64,000 nt of DNA from Roseiarcus sp963749715 (GCA_963749715.1 CAVVNR010000001.1:1-64000); one strand, 5' to 3'. Positions 19,237 through 28,077 are shown, numbered from the stretch's first letter. Made by a program: numbers and translations. Notes: generated by a model from the sequence alone, not told the origin.

Positions 19237-20118
19237 TCATTTTTGCCGCGTGAGGTCGAGCCTCGCGCGCGCCTCGGCCGCCGTTGCGACGGTTGCGCCC
19301 ATGCGCTCGACGATCTCGCGCGCGCGCTTAACCAGCGCGCCGTTGCTCGCCGGCACGCCGCGGTCGAGCCAGATGTTGTCCTCGAGCCCCACCCGCACAT
19401 GGCCGCCGAGCAGGACCGCCTGAGCGACAAAGGGCATCTGCATCCGGCCGATGGCGAAGCCGGCCCAATTGGCGCCCTCCGGCAGATGGCCGCGCATCGC
19501 CAGCATTGCTTCGGTTGTCGCCTCGGCGCCCCAGGGAATGCCGAGGCACAGCTGGAAGAGCGGCGGCGAGTCGATCAGGCCCTCGGCGATGAGCTGCTTG
19601 GCGAGCCAGACATGGCCGAGCTCGAAGCACTCGATCTCGGGCTTGACCCCCGCCGCCTGGATGCGCCGCGCCATCTCGCGCAGCACGTCCGCGGTGGCGA
19701 GGAACGCGGCATTGCCGAAATTGAGCGAGCCGCAATCGAGGGTGCAGATTTCGGGCCTGAGCTCCTCGACATGGGCGACCCGCTCGGCCGCGCCCGCCAT
19801 GTCGGTGCCCGGTCCGCCGGAGGCTGGATGGGCGGGATCGAACACGAAGTCGCCGCCCATCCCGGCGGTAAGATTGATGATGACGTCGGCGCCCGACGAG
19901 CGGATGTGGCCGACCGTCTCGCGGTAGAGCCCGGGGTCGCGCGCCGCCTTGCCGCCTCCCGGATCGCGCACATGCAGATGCACGATCGCCGCGCCGGCCG
20001 CGTGCGCTTCGAGCGCCGAATTGGCGATTTGGCGGGGCGTGACCGGAATCGCCGGATGCTTGCCGACCGTATCTCCGGCGCCGGTCACGGCGCAGGAAAT
20101 GATGACGTTCGTGTTCAA
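19237..20118 (-). CDS. BKACE family enzyme (DUF849), probable 3-dehydrocarnitine cleavage enzyme, 293 aa
   Basis: A TIM-barrel zinc enzyme of the beta-keto acid cleavage family. The zinc ligands appear in AAIVHLHVRDP (HxH) and in the C-terminal half near FELGHVW; it also has TLDCGSLNFGN, GGHVRVGLEDNIW and NGALVKRAREI. It exchanges the acyl part of a beta-keto acid with acetyl-CoA. Beside carnitine dehydrogenase and thioesterase, dehydrocarnitine to betainyl-CoA plus acetoacetate is the likely reaction. TTG 20118 follows GGGGGGAAAC and matches the usual N-terminus (NTNVIISCAVTG); ATG 20172 adds 18 basic residues without homology. It is the first gene of the operon. Confidence 0.9.
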   Translation of the reverse strand: MNTNVIISCAVTGAGDTVGKHPAIPVTPRQIANSALEAHAAGAAIVHLHVRDPGGGKAARDPGLYRETVGHIRSSGADVIINLTAGMGGDFVFDPAHPASGGPGTDMAGAAERVAHVEELRPEICTLDCGSLNFGNAAFLATADVLREMARRIQAAGVKPEIECFELGHVWLAKQLIAEGLIDSPPLFQLCLGIPWGAEATTEAMLAMRGHLPEGANWAGFAIGRMQMPFVAQAVLLGGHVRVGLEDNIWLDRGVPASNGALVKRAREIVERMGATVATAAEARARLDLTRQK

Positions 20119-20311
20119 GTTTCCCCCCTTGCCGGCCCTCGCGACTTTGCGCCACGGCCGCGGCAGGCGCAAGGCTTCACGGGCCCGCGGGCGCCATGTT
20201 CAATTGCGATCCGCCGATCTTGAAAAACGCTGTCCCATGGGGTCGCGCGCGCCGCCCGCCGTCGCTTTGGCCCTTTTGCCTGCCGCGCGAACATGCGAAG
20301 GGCTGGCCCCC

Positions 20312-21127
20312 GTGTCCCTTCTCGCGATCAAGCTCATAGTCACGCCGCTGGTGGTGCTGCTGGCCTCGCTCGCCTCGCGCCGATGGGGAGATGTGGTCGC
20401 CGGCTGGCTGGTCGGCCTGCCGCTGACCTCGGCTCCGGTGTCGGTGTTTCTGGCGATCGAGCAGGGCCCTTTGTTTGCGGCTCAGGCGGCCATGGGATCG
20501 ATCGCGGGCGTCGCGTCGCAAGCCGCATTCTGTCTCGGCTATGCGGCGCTGGCGAGATCGGGCGTGACGGTTGCGTTCGCGGCCGGAACGGCGGCTTACG
20601 CCGCCTCGGCGGCCGTGCTGCTCGCGGCCGGCCTCTCCGCCGCCGTCTTGTGCGCCGTTGCGGTCGCGGCGCTCACGCTTGTCCTTTGGCTCTTGCCGCG
20701 CCGCCGATTGCCCATCTCGGCCAACATCGTCGCGTGGTGGGACCTGCCGATGCGCGTGGCGGTGACGACGGCGTTGGTCGTCGGGCTCACATCGGCGGCA
20801 GCCACCCTTGGCCCCGGCGCGAGCGGCGCAGCCGCGTCGTTCCCCCTCATTGGCGCCTCCATCGCCGCTTTCGCACAGTGGAAACAGGGCCCGGCGGCCG
20901 GAGTCGCGGTTTTGCGCGGGATGGCGACCGCGCTCTATGGCTTCGCGGCGTTCTTCATCATCGCCGGCGCCGCCCTGCCGCGCATGTCGCTCCTGACGGC
21001 TTTCGCGCTGGCGACCGCCGGCGGCCTCATCACCCAGGGCGCCGCGCTCTCGCTGCTGCGCCGGCCGCCGAAAATGGAAGACGCGGCCGAGGGGGGATCG
21101 GCCGCGTCTTCTCTTCGCCGAGGCTGA
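20312..21127 (+). CDS. multi-pass membrane protein of unknown function, 271 aa
   Basis: About nine hydrophobic segments (LLAIKLIVTPLVVLLASL, VVAGWLVGLPLTSAPVSVFL, MRVAVTTALVVGL and others) joined by short loops. GTG 20312 puts the first segment at the N-terminus; ATG 20236 would add 25 residues. The GWLVGLPLTSAPV motif occurs in uncharacterised alphaproteobacterial membrane proteins, but I cannot assign a function. The last 15 codons coincide with a perfect 14-bp hairpin, so the annotated C-terminus overlaps its own terminator. Confidence 0.65.
   Translation: MSLLAIKLIVTPLVVLLASLASRRWGDVVAGWLVGLPLTSAPVSVFLAIEQGPLFAAQAAMGSIAGVASQAAFCLGYAALARSGVTVAFAAGTAAYAASAAVLLAAGLSAAVLCAVAVAALTLVLWLLPRRRLPISANIVAWWDLPMRVAVTTALVVGLTSAAATLGPGASGAAASFPLIGASIAAFAQWKQGPAAGVAVLRGMATALYGFAAFFIIAGAALPRMSLLTAFALATAGGLITQGAALSLLRRPPKMEDAAEGGSAASSLRRG
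21077..21111. terminator. strong hairpin, probable bidirectional terminator
   Basis: A perfect 14-bp stem, GAAGACGCGGCCGA (21077-21090) with TCGGCCGCGTCTTC (21098-21111), and a 7-nt loop. It is followed on the plus strand by TCTTCGCC. It lies between the convergent genes ending at 21127 and 21143, inside the last codons of the former. Confidence 0.7.
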
Positions 21128-21142
21128 TTGAGCGCCCCGGGA

Positions 21143-21667
21143 CTACTCGGCGCCGTCGTCGTCGCGTTCGCCCATGTGATGGTGGATCATCTCCATGGCG
21201 AATCGCGCCCGCTCCGGCATCAGCATGCGTCCAAGCATGCCAAACTTGTGTTTCTGCGAATCGTCGAGGCTGGCGTAGAGCGGCTTGGCGGCGTCGGCGA
21301 TCTTTTTGACGTCGGCCGCGCCCTGCGACATGCGATCCGCCATCGCCTCGAGGTGGTCGACCGGCGACATGCGCTCGCCCTGCGAGCGGCTCTGCATCAT
21401 CTCCCGCATGGCGTCCATGCGCGCCTTGGCGGCGTCCTTGACTGCCGCGTCAAACGGGCCCCACAGTTTTTCCTGGTCGGGGGTCAGCTCAAGTCCAGCC
21501 TTCATGCCGGCGAGCTTGGCGTCGAGGATCGTCTGGCGATCGGCCGCCCAGTGCTGCATGCGGTCCGCTGGCGAAGGCTGCTGATCGCCCTCGGCCGCGG
21601 CGGCCAGCGCGAAACCCGAGGCGGAGATGGCAAGCGCGGCCAGCGCCCCAAGGACCGTGCGTTTCAT
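21143..21667 (-). CDS. Spy/CpxP-family periplasmic protein (LTXXQ motif), 174 aa
   Basis: A signal peptide (MKRTVLGALAALAISASGFALAAA, seen as a Lys-Arg start, a hydrophobic core and an AxA site) precedes a helical, Met- and charge-rich domain. It contains the hallmark LTPDQEKLWGPFDAAVK and repeats of RMQHWA/RMSQGAAD type, and ends in a His/Asp-rich tail (HHHMGERDDD). Members are periplasmic chaperones or metal-responsive stress proteins; the acidic His-rich tail could bind metal (inference). It is monocistronic, convergent with the membrane protein gene. Confidence 0.85.
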   Translation of the reverse strand: MKRTVLGALAALAISASGFALAAAAEGDQQPSPADRMQHWAADRQTILDAKLAGMKAGLELTPDQEKLWGPFDAAVKDAAKARMDAMREMMQSRSQGERMSPVDHLEAMADRMSQGAADVKKIADAAKPLYASLDDSQKHKFGMLGRMLMPERARFAMEMIHHHMGERDDDGAE

Positions 21668-21833
21668 GACGATACCCCTGTCCTGTTTCGCGCTGGCAAG
21701 GCTGATCGCTCGCAAGATGAAATGCAAATTAACTCGGCGTAATGAAACCCGACGGCGGCAGGGCGAAGACTTTGCGGTAAACGCGCGGTAAATGCGTAGG
21801 GGCGCGGCGTCTGCCGCGTCAGGGGAAGCGAGC

Positions 21834-22619
21834 ATGAGCGAATCGGTGCTGGAGAGGCTGGCCGCCCGGCTGGCGGCGAACGGCGAGGCGCTCTGCGCCT
21901 GGGTCACCGTGAAAGAGCCCGCCATCGCCGAGTGGCTGGCGCGTGAAGCGTTCGACGCGGTGGCGCTCGACATGCAGCACGGGGCGATCGACTTCGACGG
22001 GGCGATGCGCTCGATCCTGAGCGTCGCTCTGGCCGGCAAGCCGACCATCGTGCGTGTGCCGGTTGGGGATTTTGCCCTCGCCAGCCAGCTCCTCGACGCC
22101 GGGGCGAGCGGCATACTGGCGCCGATGATCAACAGCGGCGAGGATGCGCGGCGGTTCGTCGAATATGTCAAGTTTCCGCCGCTCGGGCAACGCTCATGGG
22201 GGCCGCGGACGGCGCTGCCGCTGAGCGGCCTCGACGCCGCCGCCTACCTTAGGAGGGCCAACGCGATGACCCAGGCGATTGCGATGATCGAGACCCGTGC
22301 GGCCCTTGACGCGCTCGACGATATTCTCGGCGTCGAGGGCGTCGATGGGGTGTTCGTCGGCCCGTCCGACCTGTCGATCGCCCTAAGCGGCGGCAAGGGC
22401 GTCGAGCCGCGCGGCGCGGCGCTGATGACCGAGGCGCGTCGCGTCGTCGAGCGCGCCAAGGCGCACGGAAAATATGCGGCGATGTTCTGCTTCGACGGCG
22501 CGGATGCGCGGGCGATGCTGGCGCTCGGCTACCGGGTATGCACCATCGCCAGCGACCATTCGCTCATGCGCGCGGCGGCGCGGGACGCGCTCGCCGCCGC
22601 GCGCCCCGGACGCGCCTGA
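21834..22619 (+). CDS. HpcH/HpaI aldolase family protein, 261 aa
   Basis: Class II pyruvate/oxaloacetate-dependent aldolase. It has WLAREAFDAVALDMQHGAID (general base His and metal site), VRVPVGDFALASQLLDAGA, GASGILAPMINS, RSWGPRTAL, AIAMIETRAALD (metal-binding Glu), and VFVGPSDLSIALSG. ATG 21834 follows AGGGGAAG. Substrates in the family include 2,4-dihydroxyhept-2-enedioate and 2-keto-3-deoxysugar acids; the neighbours do not narrow this. No operon partner is obvious, with gyrB following after 168 bp. Confidence 0.85.
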   Translation: MSESVLERLAARLAANGEALCAWVTVKEPAIAEWLAREAFDAVALDMQHGAIDFDGAMRSILSVALAGKPTIVRVPVGDFALASQLLDAGASGILAPMINSGEDARRFVEYVKFPPLGQRSWGPRTALPLSGLDAAAYLRRANAMTQAIAMIETRAALDALDDILGVEGVDGVFVGPSDLSIALSGGKGVEPRGAALMTEARRVVERAKAHGKYAAMFCFDGADARAMLALGYRVCTIASDHSLMRAAARDALAAARPGRA

Positions 22620-22787
22620 TCTTCCCCTCGGGAGCACTGGAAAAACCGGATTCGCCGCCCATATGTAAGCGGGGTTTTCGACCGCGCGATCGCGGTTGGA
22701 GAGTGCATCGTCAAGCCTGACGGTTGAGAGTGGGCAAGGCGCGAATCGGGACCTCCGCCGTCACTGGCGCCAATCACGCAAAAGGCA

Positions 22788-25253
22788 TTGATTTTGGAAG
22801 AGGAAGGCAAGGACCTGGCCGAAGAGGCCGAGGCCGGCGGCGAAAGCTACGGCGCGGATTCGATCAAGGTGCTGCGCGGCCTGGACGCCGTGCGCAAGCG
22901 GCCCGGCATGTATATCGGCGACACCGACGACGGCTCGGGCCTCCACCACATGATCTACGAGGTGGTCGACAACGCCATCGACGAGGCGCTGGGCGGCCAT
23001 GCGAGGCTCGTCGCCGTGACCCTCAACCCGGACGGCTCAGTCACCGTGACCGACGATGGACGCGGCATTCCAACCGGCATCCATGACGAGGAAGGGGTGT
23101 CGGCGGCCGAGGTCATCATGACCCAATTGCACGCCGGCGGGAAATTCGACCAGAACTCCTACAAGGTTTCCGGCGGACTGCACGGCGTCGGCGTCTCGGT
23201 CGTCAACGCGCTGTCGACGCGGCTCCTTTTGCGCATCTGGCGCGACGGGCTTGAGCATTTCGTCGAATTCGCCCACGGCGACGTGGTCGCGCCGCTCAAG
23301 GTCGTAGGCCCCGCGCCGATCGTCAATGGCCGCGTCAAGCGTGGGACCGAGGTCACCTTCACGCCCTCGCCCGAAACCTTCACCATGGTCGAATTCGACT
23401 ACGCGACGATCGAGCATCGCCTGCGCGAGCTCGCCTTTCTCAACTCGGGCGTGCACATCCTGCTCGCCGACTTGCGTCACGCCGAGCCCAAGCGCGAGGA
23501 TCTCCACTATGAGGGGGGTCTCGAAGCGTTTGTGCGCTATCTCGACCGCGCCAAGACCGCGCTGATCAATAGCCCGATTCTCATCCGGGGCGAGCGCGAC
23601 GGCATCGGCGTCGAGGTCGCGTTGTGGTGGAACGACAGCTATCACGAGAACGTGTTGCCGTTCACCAACAACATCCCGCAGCGCGACGGCGGAACCCATC
23701 TCATCGGCCTGCGCAGCGCGCTAACCCGCCAGGTGGTCGGCTACGCCGAAAGCTCGGGGCTGTTGAAGAAGGAAAGGGTCGATCTTTCCGGCGACGACAC
23801 CCGCGAGGGACTGACCTGCGTGCTCAGCATCAAATGCCCGGATCCGAAATTCTCGTCGCAGACCAAAGACAAGCTGGTCTCCTCCGAGGTCCGCCCGGTC
23901 GTCGAGGGCCTGGTCAACGACCTCATCTCGCAATGGTTCGAGGAGCATCCGCAGGAGGCGCGGGTGATCGTCGGCAAGGTGGTCGAGGCGGCCCAGGCGC
24001 GCGAAGCGGCGCGCAAGGCGCGCGAGCTCACCCGCCGCAAGGGCGCCCTCGACATCGCGAGCCTGCCCGGCAAACTCGCCGACTGCCAGGAGCGCGACCC
24101 GGCCAAGTCCGAGATTTTCATCGTCGAGGGCGATTCGGCCGGCGGCACCGCCAAGCAGGGCCGCAACCGCGAGTTCCAGGCGGTGCTGCCGCTGCGCGGC
24201 AAGATCCTCAATGTCGAGCGGGCGCGCTTCGACAAGATGCTGGGAAGCGAGCAGATCGGCACCCTCATCACCGCGCTCGGCGCCGGAATCGGGCGGGACG
24301 ACTTCAACATGGAGAAGCTCCGCTACCACAAGATCATCATCATGACCGACGCCGACGTCGACGGCTCGCACATCCGCACGTTGCTGCTCACCTTCTTCTT
24401 CCGCCAGATGCGCCAGGTTATCGAGGCGGGGCATCTCTTCATCGCCCAGCCGCCGCTGTTCAAGGTCAAGCGCGGACAATCGGAGCAATATCTCAAGGAC
24501 GAGCGGGCGCTTGAGGATTATCTGGTCGAGGCGGAACTCGACGGGGCGACGCTGACGCTCGGCGCCGGCGAAGTCCGCGCGGGCGCCGATTTGCGCGCGC
24601 TGATCGAGGAGGCGCGCGCGCTACGCCGCCTGCTCGATGGGCTGCATTCCCGCTACAACAGAAGCGTGGTCCAGCAAGCGGCGCTCGCCGGGGCCTTGAG
24701 GCCGCTCGCCGACCCTGTCGATGCCGAGGCTGAGCCGCGCGCCGCGGCCATCGCCGCGCGAATGAACGCGATCGCGGAAGAGACGGAGCGCGGCTGGACC
24801 TGCCGCGTCGAAGCCGGCGGCTACGTGCTGACCCGCGAGGTTCGCGGCGTCCGGCAGGCGGCGGCGCTCGACGCTGGCCTTCTCGCTTCCGCCGACGCGC
24901 GCCACCTCGACGAGCACGCGGGGCCTTTGCGTGAGGCCTTCGCCCAACCGGCGGCGTTCGCCCGCCGCGGCGAGACGACTGGCGTTTCCGGCCCCTCGGA
25001 GCTTCTGGAGACGGTCAACGCCGCCGGCCGCAAGGGCGTGACCTTCCAGCGCTACAAGGGTCTGGGAGAAATGAACAAGGACCAGCTCTGGGAGACGACG
25101 CTCGACCGCGACGCCCGCACCCTGCTGCAGGTCAAGATCCGCGAGGTCGACGAGGCCGACGACATCTTCGTCAAGCTGATGGGCGACATCGTCGAGCCCC
25201 GCCGCGAGTTCATCCAGGAGAACGCGCTGACGGTGGCGAACCTGGACGTGTAA
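22788..25253 (+). CDS. gyrB: DNA gyrase subunit B, 821 aa
   Basis: GHKL ATPase domain (RKRPGMYIGDT, YEVVDNAIDEAL, VTDDGRGIPTGIH, KVSGGLHGVGVSVVNALS) at about 35-160. It is followed by the transducer domain, the TOPRIM region (EIFIVEGDSAGGTAKQGR; IIIMTDADVDGSHI) and the C-terminal QRYKGLGEMN...ENALTVANLDV typical of GyrB. An alphaproteobacterial insert of roughly 150 residues between TOPRIM and the tail is present. It supplies ATP-driven negative supercoiling with GyrA. TTG 22788 is the best available start. The gene is intact, unlike many neighbours. Confidence 0.95.
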   Translation: MILEEEGKDLAEEAEAGGESYGADSIKVLRGLDAVRKRPGMYIGDTDDGSGLHHMIYEVVDNAIDEALGGHARLVAVTLNPDGSVTVTDDGRGIPTGIHDEEGVSAAEVIMTQLHAGGKFDQNSYKVSGGLHGVGVSVVNALSTRLLLRIWRDGLEHFVEFAHGDVVAPLKVVGPAPIVNGRVKRGTEVTFTPSPETFTMVEFDYATIEHRLRELAFLNSGVHILLADLRHAEPKREDLHYEGGLEAFVRYLDRAKTALINSPILIRGERDGIGVEVALWWNDSYHENVLPFTNNIPQRDGGTHLIGLRSALTRQVVGYAESSGLLKKERVDLSGDDTREGLTCVLSIKCPDPKFSSQTKDKLVSSEVRPVVEGLVNDLISQWFEEHPQEARVIVGKVVEAAQAREAARKARELTRRKGALDIASLPGKLADCQERDPAKSEIFIVEGDSAGGTAKQGRNREFQAVLPLRGKILNVERARFDKMLGSEQIGTLITALGAGIGRDDFNMEKLRYHKIIIMTDADVDGSHIRTLLLTFFFRQMRQVIEAGHLFIAQPPLFKVKRGQSEQYLKDERALEDYLVEAELDGATLTLGAGEVRAGADLRALIEEARALRRLLDGLHSRYNRSVVQQAALAGALRPLADPVDAEAEPRAAAIAARMNAIAEETERGWTCRVEAGGYVLTREVRGVRQAAALDAGLLASADARHLDEHAGPLREAFAQPAAFARRGETTGVSGPSELLETVNAAGRKGVTFQRYKGLGEMNKDQLWETTLDRDARTLLQVKIREVDEADDIFVKLMGDIVEPRREFIQENALTVANLDV

Positions 25254-25277
25254 TCTTCTGCTCTCGCGAGGGAAGCC

Positions 25278-26051
25278 CTGAAGATCGTTTGCCTTAACTT
25301 ACGACACGGCGGGGGGAGGTTTGGCGAACCTCGATGGAAGGAAATCATCGCCTTCATTGAAGCGCAGGACCCTGACGTCATCGTGCTGACGGAATGGCAG
25401 GCGCCCGGGCCGGAAAAGACGCGATGGGCCGAGTCGCTTGGAATGTCCTGGGGGCTCGCAAATGATGGCAAAGCGAGCAATGATGGCAAGCCGCTGAACG
25501 GTGTATTTGTTGCGACAAAGCTGGCCTTCAAAGCAAAGAGCAAGACGCCAGGCAAAGACGCGTCAAGCGCGCTCTTGCAAGTCCAATTCGAATCGTGGGA
25601 GATGCTTGCTTGCTATTTTCCCGGAGCCAACGCCAGGGACAAGGGCAGGGTTAGGGCCAAGGCCAGATATTTTGAAGTGTGCCGGGATGCCGCGGGCGAC
25701 GCCGGCGCCCGGCCTCTTCTGATCGTTGGGGACTTGAACACGGGCAACCAAACGGCCGATAGGACAGAGGACGGTGAGAAATATACCTGCAGCGAGCATT
25801 TCGACGATCTCTCGCAGAAGGATGGCCTGACGGACTTGTGGCGGCAGTCAAACGGCGCCGACGCGCGCGATTGGACGTGGTTCTCCTCAAATAAGCGAAA
25901 CCCGTTTCGTTTGGACCACGCATTCGGCAACCGGCCGTTTGTGGAATTCTTCAGACCAGCTTGCCGCTATGATCACCGACCTCGCGAGGCCGGTTTCAGC
26001 GATCACAGCGCAATTGTTGTTGCAACCGAAACTGACAGCGACCGAACGTAG
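25278..26051 (+). CDS. endonuclease/exonuclease/phosphatase (EEP) family hydrolase, about 257 aa
   Basis: All EEP motifs are visible: KIVCLNLRHGGG at the N-terminus (metal-binding Asn), VIVLTEW (metal-binding Glu), LLIVGDLNTGN (GDxN), RLDHAF and GFSDHSAIVV (catalytic SDH). The first motif needs a start between the gyrB stop (25251-25253) and 25281. That frame contains no ATG, GTG or TTG there, only CTG at 25278 preceded by GAGGGAAG. I therefore propose a CTG start; GTG 25383 would delete the first two motifs. It lies 24 bp after gyrB, possibly co-transcribed. Substrate unknown (DNA, phospholipid or phosphoester). Confidence 0.75.
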   Translation: MKIVCLNLRHGGGRFGEPRWKEIIAFIEAQDPDVIVLTEWQAPGPEKTRWAESLGMSWGLANDGKASNDGKPLNGVFVATKLAFKAKSKTPGKDASSALLQVQFESWEMLACYFPGANARDKGRVRAKARYFEVCRDAAGDAGARPLLIVGDLNTGNQTADRTEDGEKYTCSEHFDDLSQKDGLTDLWRQSNGADARDWTWFSSNKRNPFRLDHAFGNRPFVEFFRPACRYDHRPREAGFSDHSAIVVATETDSDRT

Positions 26052-26096
26052 ACTTTCGGAGCGGTCAAGCGCAGCCAGGCAGCCTCGGCAAAAGTC

Positions 26097-26321
26097 ATGA
26101 GCGAAATTTCCCGGATTACCATCGATCCTGACCAATGCGGCGGGCGTCCCTGTCTGCGCGGCCTTCGTATCCGCGTTAAGGACATCCTTGATCTCTTGGC
26201 GGCGGGCGGGACCCGCCAGGAGATTCTCGCCGATTATCCGCTCCTCGAAGACTCCGACATCACCGCGGCGCTCGAATATGCAGCCCGATCGAGCGACCAT
26301 CCGGTGTTGCGTATAGCCTGA
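26097..26321 (+). CDS. DUF433 family antitoxin, 74 aa
   Basis: A small protein with the DUF433 pattern: ITIDPDQCGGRPCLRGLRIRV, shown in parts as ITIDPDQCGG and RPCLRGLRIRV, then DILDLLAAG, IDYPxL-like ILADYPLLED and ITAALEYAA. It contains a winged-helix-like fold related to VapB-type antitoxins. Its stop codon overlaps the ATG of the next gene (TGATG), the usual arrangement with DUF5615 toxins. It probably autoregulates the pair. Confidence 0.85.
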   Translation: MSEISRITIDPDQCGGRPCLRGLRIRVKDILDLLAAGGTRQEILADYPLLEDSDITAALEYAARSSDHPVLRIA

Positions 26322-26650
26322 TGCGCTTTCTCGTCGATGCGCAGCTTCCGCCGGCATTGGCGCAATGGCTTACCAATCAAGGACATTTTGCCGAGCATGT
26401 CTTCGACCACAGACTGGAGGCCGCCACCGACGCCAAAATCTGGAACTTTGCCTTGCAGGCGTCCGCGGTCCTCATCACCAAGGATGAAGATTTTGCCCAG
26501 CGCAAAGCGCTCGGCGCGGGCGGTCCCGCAGTAGTCTGGATTCGACTTCCGAACGTAAGGCGACGCGCGCTGCTCCAATGGTTCGAGATTGTTCTCCCAG
26601 AGATGGTGTCGGCGCTCGAGCGAGGTGAAACGCTCGTGGAAGTTGTTTGA
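26321..26650 (+). CDS. DUF5615 PIN-like toxin, 109 aa
   Basis: Starts MRFLVDAQLPPALAQWL and has HVFDHRLEAATD, ASAVLITKDEDFAQR and AVVWIRLPN. These are the acidic positions of the Mut7-C/PIN-like DUF5615 family, presumed RNases. It is directly coupled to the upstream DUF433 antitoxin. Full length and intact. Confidence 0.85.
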   Translation: MRFLVDAQLPPALAQWLTNQGHFAEHVFDHRLEAATDAKIWNFALQASAVLITKDEDFAQRKALGAGGPAVVWIRLPNVRRRALLQWFEIVLPEMVSALERGETLVEVV

Positions 26651-26669
26651 ACGAGCCCTTTCCGAATTG

Positions 26670-26876
26670 TGGGACGCGATCTCTGGATTAGGGATCATCA
26701 GCACTTTCGAGGAATTCTTGAGGGAGGCGCTCAACCGCGGCGAGCTCAAGCCAGTGCTTGCCGATTGGCGGCAGAGTTTCTCCGGACCGCTCCTCTACTA
26801 TCCGAGCCGCAACATGCCGCCGCCGCTCCGCGCCTTCGTCGACTTCATCCGCAGGGATGAGGGGGACAGCCGGTAG
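26670..26876 (+). pseudogene. C-terminal remnant of a LysR-type regulator
   Basis: The frame reads ISGLGIISTFEEFLREALNRG, here split as ISGLGIISTF and EEFLREALNRG, then ELKPVLADWRQSFSGPLLYYP and PPLRAFVDFIRRD. This is the last 60-65 residues of a LysR effector-binding domain. No DNA-binding domain is present; the toxin gene occupies that side. Toxin-antitoxin insertion or deletion probably removed the 5' part. Confidence 0.7.
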
Positions 26877-26940
26877 GGCGCCCTTGAGTAGCCGGCGCGT
26901 TCGACTCGCGCCACCGAAGTCCTGTTAGAAGCGCCTCGTC

Positions 26941-27040
26941 ATGGGCAAACAGTTTCCGAGCCTCGACGCCAGCCATCGCGATTTCATCGGCCGGCAGCGC
27001 ATCTTCTTCGCCGCCTCGGCCGCGCCGGGCGCGCGCGTCC
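26941..27040 (+). pseudogene. N-terminal remnant of a pyridoxamine-phosphate-oxidase-like gene
   Basis: ATG 26941 opens MGKQFPSLDASHRDFI and GRQRIFFAASAAPGARV, which matches the first about 33 residues of split-barrel FMN/PPOX proteins. These normally continue RVNLSPKG. After about 27040 the homology ends although the frame runs on. A truncated relic next to the LysR relic; both suggest deletions around the toxin-antitoxin pair. Confidence 0.6.
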
Positions 27041-27207
27041 CCAACGGCGCGCCATGCCGTTCGGATCGACTTGTCCTTTTGGCCAAGCCGTCGGCGAACG
27101 GCCGATCGTCGTTTTCGGGTGGGCGCCCGCGTTCCGCGCGGGTAAAGGGCTTATGCCGGGGAGCCCGTGCGGCGCGCCCGGCCGCGACACGATGTCAGGA
27201 CCAGATC

Positions 27208-28065
27208 ATGCTCGATCAGCCCAACCCCCCGGCCGCCGGCGCGGATTACCTGACCGTCAAGCGCGCGATCGAGTTCATTTCCACCCGCTACCGCGACCAG
27301 CCGTCGATCGAGGCGATCGCGGGCCATGTCGGCCTCTCCGCCTCCCACTTCCAGCATGTCTTCAAGCGCTGGGCCGGGCTCACGCCGAAGGCGTTCCTGC
27401 AGGCGATCACCATCGAGCGGGCGCGCGAGCTTTTGCGCTCCTCGGCGAGCGTGCTCGACGCGGCCTATGACGTCGGCCTCTCCGGCCCGAGCCGGCTGCA
27501 TGACCTGTTCGTCGCCCACGAGGCGCTGACGCCCGGCGACTACCGGCGCGACAACCTGACGCTTCACTACGGCTTTCACCCCTCGCCGTTCGGCGAGGCG
27601 ATTGTCGTCGCGGCCCCGCGCGGCATGGCGGGCCTCGGCTTCGTCGATGAGGGCGATCGCGAGCGGTCGCTTGCCGACATGGCGCGGCGCTGGCCGCGCG
27701 CGCGGCTCATCGAGGATGAGCGCGCGACCGCTCCCTTCGCGCGCCGCGCCTTCGATCCCGCGTTGTGGCGGCCCGACGCGCCGCTGCGCGTCATCCTGAT
27801 CGGCACGGATTTCGAGCTTCGGGTGTGGGAGACGCTGCTCAGCGTGCCGATGGGACGGGCGACCACCTATTCGGACATCGCCCGCAAGATCGGCGCCCCC
27901 AAGGCGGCGCGCGCGGTCGGCGCCGCGGTCGGCCGCAATCCGATCTCGTTCGTCGTGCCCTGTCATCGAGTGCTCGGACGCTCGGGCGCGCTCACCGGCT
28001 ACCATTGGGGCCTGGCGCGCAAGCAGGCGATCATCGGCTGGGAAGCAGGGCGGACGGCGGCGTAA
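27208..28065 (+). CDS. Ada-like protein: AraC-type domain fused to methylated-DNA-cysteine methyltransferase, 285 aa
   Basis: Residues about 15-115 form an AraC/XylS double HTH (IEAIAGHVGLSASHFQHVFKRW, shown as IEAIAGHVGLSAS and HFQHVFKRW; AYDVGLSGPSRLHDLF). Residues about 115-285 are the methyltransferase, with the active-site PCHRV (Cys about 252), arginine finger region KAARAVGAAVGRNP and YHWGLARKQAI. The zinc-binding Ada N-terminal domain is absent. Such proteins repair O6-alkylguanine and may regulate alkylation response. ATG 27208 follows AGGA; 89 upstream codons in frame belong to the PPOX relic. Confidence 0.9.
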   Translation: MLDQPNPPAAGADYLTVKRAIEFISTRYRDQPSIEAIAGHVGLSASHFQHVFKRWAGLTPKAFLQAITIERARELLRSSASVLDAAYDVGLSGPSRLHDLFVAHEALTPGDYRRDNLTLHYGFHPSPFGEAIVVAAPRGMAGLGFVDEGDRERSLADMARRWPRARLIEDERATAPFARRAFDPALWRPDAPLRVILIGTDFELRVWETLLSVPMGRATTYSDIARKIGAPKAARAVGAAVGRNPISFVVPCHRVLGRSGALTGYHWGLARKQAIIGWEAGRTAA

Positions 28066-28077
28066 GGCGGCGCCCGG

